From Sphagnum compactum (taxonomy: Eukaryota; Bryophyta; Sphagnopsida; Sphagnales), in NCBI GenBank assembly GCA_965153455.1, contig OZ234499.1, positions 8,360,443-8,424,442 on the forward strand: a stretch of DNA of 64,000 bases, given 5' to 3'. Each line of letters opens with the position of its first letter. The first letter of the stretch is position 1. Shown piece by piece: positions 24,401 through 36,384 of the stretch. Both the position numbers and the translations under genes were made by a program. Below the pieces are notes generated by a model, which did not search any database, had not been told where the DNA came from, and saw only the letters and a list, made by a program, of their open reading frames with translations.

Positions 24401-27400
24401 CACAAGAATGTTAGGCACTTTGTGATGGAATAACAAATGAATGCCAAGACAATGAGATTGAATGTGATCGTTGCATTCCTCAATTGTCTCAAGTCCCTAA
24501 ACCTTAAACAAACAAAAGCCTATTGAATTGTCTTTTCAAACATCTGGCACAATATCCCAATAGCCAATAATTCATTCTAGTGGATATGTATAAACCCTAT
24601 CCATGTTCGAAAAACATAATACTAGTAAACAAAGGATATGGATAGAAATATGTTAAGGATATCTATTGGCTATCCATAGAGATTGATTAACATTTGTAAT
24701 AAGCTTCATTAGATATGGATAATCGGATATACTAAAAAACATAGATTCATGATATAAATACATTGATATCCAAGTACTATTTGCTCGACTCATATTCAAA
24801 TATTTTTGTATTTTTTCCCATTCACATATTAGAATGTATTCATATAATTTAGAATTCACATTTAACATGAAACACATTAACAATCCAACACAACCCAAGA
24901 TATTAAAAAAATCGGGTTTCAATGCTTTTATTGCATGTGCATCCAATAAAAATGACACATAGATGCACACATAAAAATTATGTCAAAAATGCAAAGTGTA
25001 AACAAAAAAAATGAAGAGAATTTGTTCCCCAAAAAATGAATGAATCATATTAATTAAATATTCCAACCTTGAAGTTGTGGGAGTTTCACATCATAAATGA
25101 ACATTTTAAAAATATTTTGCAAAATAAAAAATGGTGAGAAGAGTAATGCAAGAAACAAAAGCATGTTAAAATTATGCATTTGTTTAATGCTAGTTGAAAA
25201 AAATAATCCTTAAGTGAATAAACATGAATCATGAAGATTTATTAGCCACTACCTAATGGACATGCTTGAAATAATCCAATTATGTGAGTTGTACATCATA
25301 ATCCAATCCAAAAGTACTACATTAAAGTATTACTTCCTTTTCAAATCTGTATTTCCTTATTTCAACAACATGCTCATTTCACACATTTATTTATGGATGT
25401 GATTCCATGAGAAAGGTTGTATTGCACATTCCCCTTGTGAGATTTGGTGGTACTATGGAAATTTAAAGTTTGCTTTGTGGGATGGCACATTAAAAAACAT
25501 CACATAACTTGGATAGCTTTCATATCAACTTTTTGGCAAGAAAAAGTATCTAGATTATTGCTAAACAATGGAATGGAAACCAATTTTTTTGGTTTTTCCT
25601 TGTAATCCCAAATGAAACCTTCAAAAAAGTTTTGTCTTCTATAGCAAGGTCATCTTTGGTAATCTTGTCAAATTGAAGTTAAAACTCACTTGCAAGTCCT
25701 ATTTCCCCGTCCTCATCCCCATATCCCCCACATGTGAAGCTCATTGTTTTCTATAACTTTCAATGTAACAAAAGAAAATCAAATGACCAATATGTAAGTA
25801 AAAAACCAAAACATAAGGTTAAAGTTTAAGGCTTTATGAAGCATTAAGTAGGATTGTAATAGGTCAACGGCAAGGGAAGAGGCAGTGTGATTGTAATGTG
25901 ATGGTTACTTGAGCGTGCACAAAATTTATCAATGGTTTGGTTGTGCAAGGTGACAATTATGGTGAACAAAAATCCTTAAAACCTTAACCAAAAACTTGTT
26001 GATAGTCATGCGAGTGTTGAGTGATGGTGAAATCAACTAAAACAACTAAACTAACTATATGCAATAGCTTAACAGCTCACACAAAATGAACATTCACCCA
26101 ATTGACAACATGATCAAAACCATTAGCACAGTGAGAGAAGCCTAAAATTGGGACACAAGCCACCACAAAATGAGGAGCATTCACATATAGAATGTTACCA
26201 TTGCATGATATGTTCAACTAAGTGATGTGAAGATTGATGATTACAAAAAAACACAAATGGCAAAGTAGAAAGCACAAACCTTTTTGGGTCTTCAAAGCAT
26301 AAATGAGATGATTGCCAATGCACCATAATGGCCAAATCAAATAGTTGCACTAGATCTTGGAAATCTTAAGGTTGCTTGAAGACATTTGAGCACATGAATG
26401 TTGTCACCTGACAACAACATTCAACCCTAATGAAGGTCTTTTGGTGATGACAATCTTTTCAAATCCTTGAGATTCCCAAAAACATTTATGTTGTGCAAGC
26501 TCTATATTGTACTAAGCAAAATCAAAGGATTTAAGGTTTAGACTGATACTTATATTGAGGTTTTACAACTCATGCCAAAAGGGTATGGTAATGAACAGGT
26601 ATATAAAAACCGTATATCAAGGAAAACATAATAATCGCCTCAATATCTCCTTGTAAAAGATCAATCTAGTTTGGTTTTGCAATACAATTGCACATACCAT
26701 CGATGATACCAATCGAACACTCATATACCAATACAACACTGGTTTTTATGCAAGTGAATTCCTCTTCCCGAGGGACTTCCCGGGGTGAGGTCCTACCCTA
26801 CAAGGGCAGTAGGATGAGAAGCTCAAGTCCTTGGGAATAGGACTTAAACCCATACTTTGTTTGGCATTGCTGTTGAACATGTGGAAACATTGGAGAGATG
26901 ACATAGCAATGGGTGTGCTTGAAGAAATTGCATAGTTGTAAGACACATACATGGTCAGCCTGTGACTTGAAATATGCATGCATGTGCAGACTTGAAAATA
27001 CATGGTCAGTAAGTAAGTCACAGGCTCATTCTGCATGTGGAGGAAAAGTGATACATGTCAATTCTGTGTATGGATGAGAAAGCGATTAACATCCCACATG
27101 CTGAGAAGGTCATGGATGTAAAGGATGCTGGTTATGGGTGGGTATCATTTGCTCCAGGCCATAATAGGTCATATAAATTAGCCTTGGCAGTCTTGCACCT
27201 CAGCTATTTCCAGCAACCAGTGGCTCTTGGGGCCTGTTATCTGGTCTACAGCAGCAGAAAAGTCAGGAATTTGAACTTCAATTGTTTGTACTACAAACAA
27301 ATTTCAATGAGCTTTAAAAAAAATAAAATTTCAAATTGTGAAAATTTAAGAAATTCAAAATTAGAGCTGGTAGAGAGAGTATGGACTCTGAACTGGTGTT

Positions 27401-27660
27401 GGGAGGTTCTCACTTACCGAAACCAGTGGGTACGGGTAGGGTATATGTATACACCTTTGATTACGGTGAGCTTCAAAAATCAAAGACTCAGATCAAAGAA
27501 CCTACCCTGAACCGTCAATTCTTTCATGAGAACCATCAGTTACTTGAAAATGTTGAAAAACATGGAACTGGAAGTTCAGTTGATTCTTGAAAATATTAGA
27601 GAACGAGAACAAGAAGTTGAAAGATTCTGGAAATTAAAAACACCAGAACCAGACTTTCTG
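24401..27660. other. AT-rich spacer, no gene
   Basis: Long non-coding stretch. A frame at 27055-27510 and one on the minus strand at 24653-24970 match no family. A possible hAT-like terminus (AATACAACACTGG) lies at about 26730. Near 27.40-27.70 kb, motifs such as GGTTCTCAC, AGAACC and AACCCACCC suggest another eroded hAT derivative. Confidence 0.45.
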
Positions 27661-27680
27661 AACCCTAAACCCTAAACCCT
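27661..27680 (+). repeat. short interstitial telomere-like repeat
   Basis: Almost three units of CCCTAAA, the Arabidopsis-type plant telomere repeat, sit inside non-coding repeat DNA. This is too short to be a former chromosome end. Confidence 0.7.
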
Positions 27681-28856
27681 GAACTGGAGGTGGGTTTGTT
27701 AACAAAATCAGAGAAGAACCACCCAAGACTGCTCTCAACCCACCCAATTACCTTTTGATATTCAATTATTTCACTGAAAACTGCTGATTCTCTGGAGTGG
27801 GGTAGTAGCTACAATATACAATAAAGACCCAGCATAATGCACACTGTCCATTTGCAAGGCAAGAAGTGTGCATAGGGTAGCTATGGTGTGCATTTCCAGA
27901 AGGTGAATTGTGCATGGTGTTACTATACATGGTTAGTTTGCCTTTGGATGTCACAGCTCTGGCAATAGGAATCCTAAGCAGTCATTAAAAACATTACATA
28001 ACAAGAGGTGTGTCACACTGTGGCCTTGCCATTTACATTAAAAAAAGTATCTTAAGGCAAAAGAAGAATATTGGCAACTCAAATATTTCACCATGCAAAC
28101 AATATAATTTTCAAAAAACCCTCTAAAAGAAACCTAAATCCTTCATGATATTATAACTCTATAACTAATCTCAAGTTTCAACACAATTCAAACCATCATC
28201 TTTCAAAATCCTCATATAAAACTAGGCCTATTACCTAGGGGCCAAAATCCCTTAAGCTAATATACACTATAATGAATCTAAACACAATATCCTTGCCTAC
28301 CAAATAAAGCATGATTCACACGAAGTATGAAAGCATAAAAATATTAGTTAAATCTTTTTTGAGAAAAGGCATTTGGTGATAATAATCGTGAAAGTTAACC
28401 ACACAAAAAAGTTTTGCGCATTCACACATGAGGGCAATGCTACATGTTGTAGCCTTTATTGGTGTGCTTTAACAAAAATGGCCTATTTATTTATTTGAGT
28501 AAGTGAGGAACTGGGATGCTGATACTAGATCCTCCATGTTATGTAACATTGAGTTATTTGGGCCTTAGGCTGGCTTTACATAACATTGATTAAAAAACCT
28601 AAAATCTAAGTTCAAGGCTAGATTTAATGTTAGCCCATACACATAGTTAACACCAAGTTAACATCACTTGTCAACAACAATGTTGCATCAACAACCATGT
28701 TACCATTACATATGTGAATGCACTCCAAAATCAAGAAAATTTAACACTAACTAACCATGGACTAGCACTAGATGTGAATCATGTTTAATTGGTAGAAATT
28801 TTGTAGTGTAAGTGACCTTGAGTGAACCACGGCGTACATTGGTATCATATAAAAAC
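27681..28856. other. AT-rich spacer
   Basis: No gene or element recognised. Confidence 0.5.
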
Positions 28857-29314
28857 CAATGTTGGGTGGGTAAGAATTGTTGGCTTCAATTTCAGTTAAC
28901 ATGAACTGAATTGGAATTGAAGATTTCAATGTTTTAGTAATTGAGGTTTGACTTCATTTTGTTAAAGAACCCAACCTAGAAGGAAGTTCTCATCTCTATT
29001 TAGGTGTGAAATTGGAACCAAAACTGAGATTTTTGAAAAAATGATTTTTGCCAAAAAGCAAAAAGTGATTAGTACCAATGGTTAATTGATAGTTAACCAT
29101 TAGTTTTGATCTAGGTTAGTAAGAACTTGATGGGAACCAAATTGGACTTGGAATTGGAATTAGATTCAATGTTATTTTTTGGGGGAAGAACTTGACTTGA
29201 CTTAAAACCAAATCTGATTTTCACAACTAGAATTGGAATTGAAATCAATTGTTTTTTTTGGAAGAACTTGACCTGAAACAGAATTCCCCATTTCATTTAT
29301 GTCTAAGATAGTTA
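28857..29314. mobile_element. hAT-type left terminus and internal repeat sequence
   Basis: CAATGTTGGGTGGGTAAG at 28857 matches the family terminus. The sequence to its right is built from repeated GAATTGGAATTGAA and AAGAACTTGA-like phrases. A similar but more eroded stretch lies at 56.02-56.22 kb. The right end was not located. Confidence 0.45.
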
Positions 29315-29406
29315 TACCCTATCCTTTGGTTAGATTCAATAATCAAGTGGTGAATGGAACTACCCTATCCTTTGGTTAGATTCAATAATCAAGTGGTGAA
29401 TTGAAC
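29315..29406. repeat. 46-bp tandem duplication
   Basis: Two nearly identical 46-base units beginning TACCCTATCCTTTGG start at 29315 and 29361. They differ only near the end, indicating a recent local duplication. Confidence 0.9.
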
Positions 29407-29699
29407 CGATTTTAAGGCACGGGAGCTTGCACGACCTCAAATTAAGCTTTTATAGCTTTTGGCACATGTGTTTCACTAACTTGTCCAAGGGATAGTTTAA
29501 AAAGATATTCTTTTTGTTTTTTGTGATGATCATGACATCAAAAAGGAGGATGTTGAAACCTAGGATTTATATGTGCTTTTCAAAAATGATGAGATTGCAA
29601 AATAAGTGATCAAGTGTTTTGTGGCTTGAAGCTTTGTGTTATTTCAAGATGGTAGTTTTTGGAATTTCATACTTTTTTTTGTCAAGTCATTTCTATATA

Positions 29700-30010
29700 C
29701 AAATTTATTGGGCTCCATGTTGCTATGCACTACTAGTGTTGATCAATAGATGAAAAAATGAATTGATTTTGAGAAAATTAAGTTCCATTTGAATGAAAGT
29801 ATTGAATGACATTGTATGCAACTTGAATTAAATTTTAATTCAATGGAAAAGAAATGAGATACAAATTGGTGTAAAGGTTATTGAAAATCTTTTCATGATT
29901 ACAATGTTGACAAAAAAACAATGAAAAGATATAGATCATTAAAGACACCTTCCATTCCTTTAACTTAGGAATTGGTTAAATACATTCTAGTTTAGATTTG
30001 ACCAAAGGAT
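29700..30010. repeat. dispersed repeat, inverse copy of 19.64-19.94 kb
   Basis: Read in reverse complement, this segment follows the same order as the 19.64-19.94 kb sequence: CAACA, ACACCAATTTG, CAATTGAA-like, AATTCAAG, ATGCATACAATGT, ATTTAAT and GGAGCCCA. It is a second copy of the repeat forming the right part of the hAT-type element there, without a clear terminus. Confidence 0.6.
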
Positions 30011-31540
30011 GATGGGTGAAAACACATCACATTGTTCAAAAATGTTGTCACAATGCAATTTTTGCAAGATTTTGAAATTTGAAATTGGCTATGTAATTAA
30101 ATATAAATAATTAAGTTAATAAAGGACTCAACACTACAATGATATATATATATATTATAATCACATTCTATGAATTTTTAAAATAGTTTTTGAATTGTTA
30201 TAACATAGTGAACTTTTAAAAAAATACCAAAAGACTTGTAACAGTCCAGAATCAATGAATATGAACTTATGCACCTTCATATAATTTTTTTTATTGAATA
30301 AAAAACTCAATAATAATATGATGTGATAATATTGATACTAAAGAAAACTTTTTAAAAAGATTTTAAAGATTAATTTTTTCTATGTATCTTGAATTATGGT
30401 TTTTTCTCATTAAATCTTTTCTTTAGTGAAAATAATAATTTTAAAACTCATATTTCAAATTTAAATTCTCTATAAAATAAACTAGGGTTGGATTTTTTTA
30501 ATAATTAATTTCTGATAATAATTTGCATAATGACTTGTGATTCAAAGTATCTTGCCTTCACATTATTTTTGTAATGTTAATTTAGACCATTATGAATTTT
30601 CATATGTGCTTAAAATTGTTACACCTTAATGTGCTTTCATTTTGATTTATAAAATCTAAGTTGTCCTACCTAAACCAATTGTATTGAATCACACTCATTG
30701 AAATTTCATGTCTTTACAAGTTCTATGTGTTCTCACTTCAAGAAATATGAATCGAACAATTATTTTCTTTTTTACATTTACCAATGTAAAAGTTTCAACA
30801 AATTCAGCAATGTTGCTTTGGCATTTTTTAGGCTTTCAACAATTTGTCAACATCTCAATTTTAAGTGCATCTAAGCATAAGGTAGGTTAATATCAAATCA
30901 TAATATGTCCCACAAACAATAGAGGAAAAATTACATTAGCTAAAGTGCTTTCTGACTACATTGAAAAATTTGACACATGTCTTTACATTTTCTAGCTTGA
31001 AATTTTATCAATTCAGAAGGGCTTGGTAGTTGGAAACTTGTCATCTCCAAATTTAAATTAGATATTTGGGATGTTGGGGCAAATGCTAAATGTGACCAAT
31101 CTATTGGATATCTAAAATTACCATTGACTATCTAAAACTAACATACTTATACTAACTTGTGTTGTCAATTAAGCAAAAAAGGACCTAACCTTGACAACTT
31201 GTGACATGGTTTGTTTCCCCAATTTTGTGATATTAAAAATTTGGCCAATTTATCCAAAAAGCTAGCAAGATTAGTCAAAGTTACACTAGGAAATCACTTT
31301 TTTTCAAAAATTCCCAATTCTTTGTCAAAAAGAACGACAAATTTGTTGAAAAAAATTCAATGACCTATAGGAAACAAAAAATGATAATTACCTAATCACA
31401 AAATGTTTTCATAGGTGTTTATGTATAGGGTAAAGTCCTAGTATGGGGGCATTCTCAAAATAGTGGGCCTAGGTCAAGGCGATGGCCAAATCCAGCTTGG
31501 CATTTGGGAATGTCCCCCACCCATGGGCTTTACCTATTGC
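30011..31540. other. AT-rich spacer
   Basis: Very AT-rich, with a short (TA)n run near 30143. No gene seen. Confidence 0.5.
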
Positions 31541-31769
31541 AAAGCACCTAGCAAAATTTATCATGAACCAAACCTTTGTAGATCACGAAACATAGAAATG
31601 GGAGGAATATTATGCCTACTCAATAGTGGGAGGGAAATTTTGCCAACTTATAAGTATAAGAACCCTCCCACTATTGAGTAGGCATAATCTGCCTCCCGTT
31701 TTCTAGGAGGAAAATTGATGAGTATAAGGTGCCTTCCAAATACACTACAAATTTTCTCCAAGTGCTTTA
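31541..31769. repeat. foldback element with 26-bp perfect stem
   Basis: The core stem pairs 31609-31634 with 31663-31688 perfectly (ATTATGCCTACTCAATAG then TGGGAGGG) around a 28-base loop. Eight more partly paired bases follow outward. Beyond that, AAAGCACCTAG at 31541 pairs with a CAAGTGCTTT-like segment ending at 31769, so the inverted symmetry covers the whole 229 bases with bulges. It could be a foldback MITE or the template of a small-RNA hairpin. Confidence 0.75.
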
Positions 31770-33600
31770 TGAAGTTTGTGTTGGGCTTTTTTCATCAAGG
31801 AAGGAAAAAGGACGAATAAAAGACAATTGTATTCTTATTAGCCTTTCTTTTGATGGATGGTGGATGATTTAAGGAATATGATGTCATGTGTTAAAAGATC
31901 AATGCCCAAAACTATCATAATTAACAAAGGCACACACATCAACACAAATCAAAACATGAAACTGACAATCAAAATCACACCATGAAAATAAACCCTCCAA
32001 ACATAAAAATGCTAAAATAATATTCACATTGAACTGAAGTCCAAAACCCATAAGAAATTATGATAAATACTTAACAATGAAAAGTGTTGCCACCAAAGAT
32101 TTAAGCAGACATGACAAATGATGTTGCGTTTTGTTGAGACTTGTTAGTAAATCTCTCATTTGAAGGACCTTTAATTTTTGCATTATATTTGTTGCGACAA
32201 GTTGTATCCAGCATATTCACTTAAAACCATATAAACTTGCCCAAAGGGTGCTGCCTTGGTGGATATGACCCTTGTTTGATCTCATGAAAGTCTGGATTTC
32301 AAACTCAGTGATGAGCAAGTGAAAGCCGTGCCATGTCCTTTGGTAGTGGGCCTAGTTTTGGGGTCCTCTCAACAACTTGTCAATCAGGTCTGCTCTTATG
32401 TTCCAATATACACACATGATCTTATGGTGTTGGGTCCTTTACAGAAAGAGCAGTTTTCAAAAGTCAATGTGCATGCAATGATTTTTTGTTTGTGGGCAAA
32501 AAATTTCATCAATTGACAATTTATTTTTTAATATAGGATTTTTATTTTATTTTTTGAGTTTGTGATGATCAAATTTTTTTTCATTTAAAAAAATAGTCTT
32601 ATGTATGACATTACATAATTTTTTTGAAAAATGAAAAAAAAAAATAAATTAAAATCAGTGTGTTGTGTGTGTGCATGGCTGTAAAGATGAGGAAGTGTCC
32701 AAATGGTTGGAGTTGGTGGAGGCTAGGCAAATATCCCTTTTTGGAACAACCCTGGATTTCAGGATCATTTGGTAGTGTTCTTTTCCAGACCCCTCTCCAA
32801 TATGAAACTCTAGCTGTCCTGACAATTTCAGGTTGGTGACCTAAATGGGGGAGGGGGTCACCCAAACAGTGAAAGTAATAGTGGACCTGACCTCAAAAAA
32901 TAATTAAAGTACCATATCACTTGATCTCTCAAGTGGGGAGGGGAGGATCCCCTTTGAGGAGGATCCTCTCCCTCACCAATCCCCTTGTTATTCTTATCTA
33001 ACATATTTTCTCAAAATTCAAGTTGAAAGTAGCTAAGGTTTTCTTTCGGTGCTTCGTACCGCCATCCATTTGATGCTTGGTTGGTGTTGTCAAGTAGTTC
33101 CAAGCCCACCCAATAATAATGTTTGACAAAGTAAAAGCGTCAAAGAGAAACAAAGGTCTACACTTAGTGGGCAGAATAACATGTAGTTAGTAGTCGCAAT
33201 TTTATATTATTTTGGACCTCAAGGGAGGGGAGGGAATGGAGAGGGGTGTCTCTACTAGAGATGGTGTACAAGTAAACAGAGATGGTTGAATGTTCATTTC
33301 CTTGTGTATACAAAAGCCATCCAGGTTCAAGAAGATAGGGATACATACGTTTGTGAATGAGTCATGTACATTCTTGTTGTGCTTTGTAAAATGAGTGTTG
33401 GGTCTGCTTTAGGCTGTGGGCTCTCTCTCACTTGTTGATTAAAGATTGTGGGTGGAGGGGGGGGGGTGGATGCCGTACACCCATTTTGTCTCATTTGTCT
33501 CACTTTTCTGGCATTGCAGTAGGGCCCCTTGTAAGAAGCTTGATCAAATTGTCGGCCACCTTGTGCATCAAGGATGCCAACCCCCCTCCTCCCTCACCCC
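31770..33600. other. spacer with G10 run and weak pol III-like motif
   Basis: No gene recognised. Near 32.26-32.31 kb, TTGGTGGATAT followed by GGATTTCAAACTC loosely resembles A and B boxes of a SINE head. A G10 run is at about 33457-33466. Confidence 0.4.
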
Positions 33601-33750
33601 TAACTTTGTATAACTATCAAATTACCCTAAACCCTAACTTTGTATGACTGTCATATTACCCTAAACCCTAACTTTGTATGACTATCATATTACCCTAAAC
33701 CCTAACTTTGTTTGACTATATTGCCCTAAATCCTAACTTTGTATGACTAA
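33601..33750. repeat. 34-bp minisatellite containing CCCTAAACCC
   Basis: Units begin TAACTTTGTATGACT at 33601, 33635, 33669, 33703 and 33734, with spacing 34, 34, 34 and 31. Each joins to the next through ACCCTAAACCC, a telomere-like heptamer motif. This gives about four and a half units. Confidence 0.9.
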
Positions 33751-36384
33751 ATTATTGAGCGCATACCCCACTAGTGCATCATCCATTAGAAACTTGTTAT
33801 GCCCCAGTTGTGAATGAATCATAACTGAGTCATCCAGGTTGAAACTTCCGTAGCCTATCCTGTAGACCCTCCTACTCCCACTTCATGTTACCTAAGTAAC
33901 TATCTGTGTTTTTGTGATTGTCTAAGGATTTAGACTTGATTGGTTTGGAGAACACTGTCCCAAAAGTCTAAAAAGGACTGCCTCAAAACTTAAAATTATG
34001 TCAAAATGTGAGAAAATGTCGTCAAAAACATTTGTGTGAAAAACTTTGAAATTTGTTTCTAAGGAATTTTTGAGAAAATATTCTTTTATAAATTTTTGAG
34101 GTCACAAAAGAAATTGCCACTCTGATAGGCTTAATTTGGGTATGTCTGGAGTCTCCAAATGACTAAGTAAACATTCCATTTGGCAGGAGACTAATTGGAC
34201 TGTAGCCTACAGAAAATGTATGTGCACAGATTTGCTGATCTTTTCATGAATTTTAGCTCAGTTTTGAATATTTTCAAAATATTGGTACCTATATAATTCC
34301 TTTCTTAATCCAAATCACAACAACAACAACCACAACAACTGCGGTGAACAAGCATAGTTGAAGGATCAAAATGCTTCATAAAATGGATCATTCTATATTG
34401 ATTAATTCTGGAAAATAATTTTTTTTTAGTTTGTTCTTTAAATAGACTGAGAACCCATACAGAACTCCACTCTCAGTGTCTTCATGTGAGTATTACAATT
34501 TCTTGCATGCTGCCCAGCTTCATGATAAGCATGCTTGCCTATATTTTGCCTTCATGTCCTTATCTTGGCCTGCCATTGCCATTCCCATCCCAAGAAAATG
34601 AAAAGAGCTTGAGGAAGCTACTTTCCAGTACCATGCTCCAACCCCATTTGGAGATTTATATCCTTGTATAAGCCTCCAAGATTTCTCTTAGTGATATATT
34701 TGGAAAAATGCTTACAAAAGCATAAAATCTCACATGGCATTTCAGAAAATGGAATGCCCACAAGCATTAGTGTTCCCATTTTATGAAATAGCCCAAGTCA
34801 TTTTTATTAAAAAAAATTCATGTCATACCTGGTGTAGACCCACCGAGTACCCATTGAATGTAACAAAAAGATTGAAAAATAGAACCGTATCAATTTTTAC
34901 ACTAGCTAATGCCTTCAGGAGTGGGGAAGTTCTGGAAGTAAGCATCCCTCAGCTCTACCTTAGGCAGGCACTTCTGGAACTCCACACTCCTTGAATGATG
35001 CTACCCTACACAAAAATACTTACTGTGCAAGCAATCTCTTTGGAATGTCATTGTGAAAGCAATCAGTTGATTAGAAATGTCATTGCAAGAGCAATTAATC
35101 AATTGGAATTTAATGATGCACACTAAAGTTTTGGCACTTTGTGAACCACCCAAATGAATGCTTATTTTAATGTCCTTCAAAGTTGACATACTAGGTTTGA
35201 GCCCAGAATATAGGGCACCAAATAGGGCACCGTCTATGGAAATATAGTGCAACAAAAGAACCACTTGAACTTCAAAGAGGTCATTCATTCATTATACTAT
35301 TCCAATGTGCCAATTTTGGGAAGTAAAGAATCAAGACTCTAATCAGATCGTGGCAATGAAAACTCTGGTGCTTCTTCCAAAGATTCTGGATCACTTTGCT
35401 ACTAGTAGTCAATGACTGGCATTAGAAGAAAGCCACTTTGCCCTTTGTCATTTGTTCCCAGGCCCATGTTTCATGCCCACGGACTTATTATAGTACAAAG
35501 TTTGTTTTCACCTTACGTTACTAGCTACCAGCGTTAGTCCGTTCTTTCATCCAAACCCTGCAAAACTTCATTTATAAAACACACCGCTGATTCAAAAAAT
35601 GTACAAAAGAATAAGAAAAAAAAGGAAGAATTAAAAGGATGTCAAGTTAGCACAAACTAAACTAGATGTCAAAATTCCTCCAATTCTTTGCTTTTAAGAG
35701 GAACTTGTTCACTCTGGACACTAAAATTGTTCTGGGAAGTTGTTCAAGTGAGGCAAACAATCCCACCTGGTTCTGGACTCAGTTCTCATTCTTAGACCGG
35801 TTCTCCCAATGAGAATCGGGTCGCATCATTACATGTGAGAATCAGAGTGAAAACGAGTTTCAGATTCTCACATGTATGAGAACTGGTCTTTTTATTAAAT
35901 TTTTTTTTTTTGGAGAACCGGACAGGTTCTTTCATAGCACCTATATTCGGTTCTTAGGTAGATTAAGGTTTCTAAATAGGAGATGTCGCCTAAAGAGGCA
36001 GAGGTGTCGTTTAGTGTTAGTTTTAAGATAGCACTTATAAAAAGAGGTCATGCTTTTTTTTAAAAACTCTCTTGTGTAGTTTTAACTACTTGTTTGTGAT
36101 TGTTGGTTTGTTTTTACTTGTTTTTTTTGCTTTGTTGTTTTGTGTGTTGGTTGTTGCTTCACATTGTGTTGGTGCTACTACTACGTGGTAGTGTTGCTTC
36201 TTCGCACAGGTGTTGTTGTTACATGTTGGTGCTTGCTCCACACTAGTGCTACTACTATGTGTTGGAGCTTTTACAGGTGATGTTTTGCGCTGGTGCCTTT
36301 GCAATTGTGCTACTTTTTCTTTGCATTGTTATTGCTGCACAAATATTAGTTTACATACACAAAGATTATTTTGGAAACCAAATA
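33751..36384. other. spacer and probable 5' non-coding part of hAT copy A
   Basis: No host gene is visible. From about 35.76 kb the sequence is full of GGTTCT/GAGAACC-like motifs in both orientations, as in subterminal regions of hAT elements, and leads into transposase remnants. A clean left terminus was not found. Confidence 0.45.
35831..35875. repeat. 13-bp perfect inverted repeat in probable hAT subterminal DNA
   Basis: ACATGTGAGAATC pairs with GATTCTCACATGT across a 19-base loop, and pairing extends outward with one bulge. It sits among GGTTCT-type motifs. Confidence 0.7.

Noticed and set aside
24540-24970. Minus-strand 105-codon frame with GGATAT-rich flank
   Set aside because: Looked briefly like retroelement coding, but no protease, RT or integrase motif could be found.
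27055-27590. Two overlapping plus-strand frames (151 and 69 codons)
   Set aside because: No recognisable domain; the region has hAT-like motifs and the frames overlap out of phase.
32250-32320. Second possible SINE head (A/B-box-like motifs)
   Set aside because: Boxes match weakly and no tail or body could be defined.
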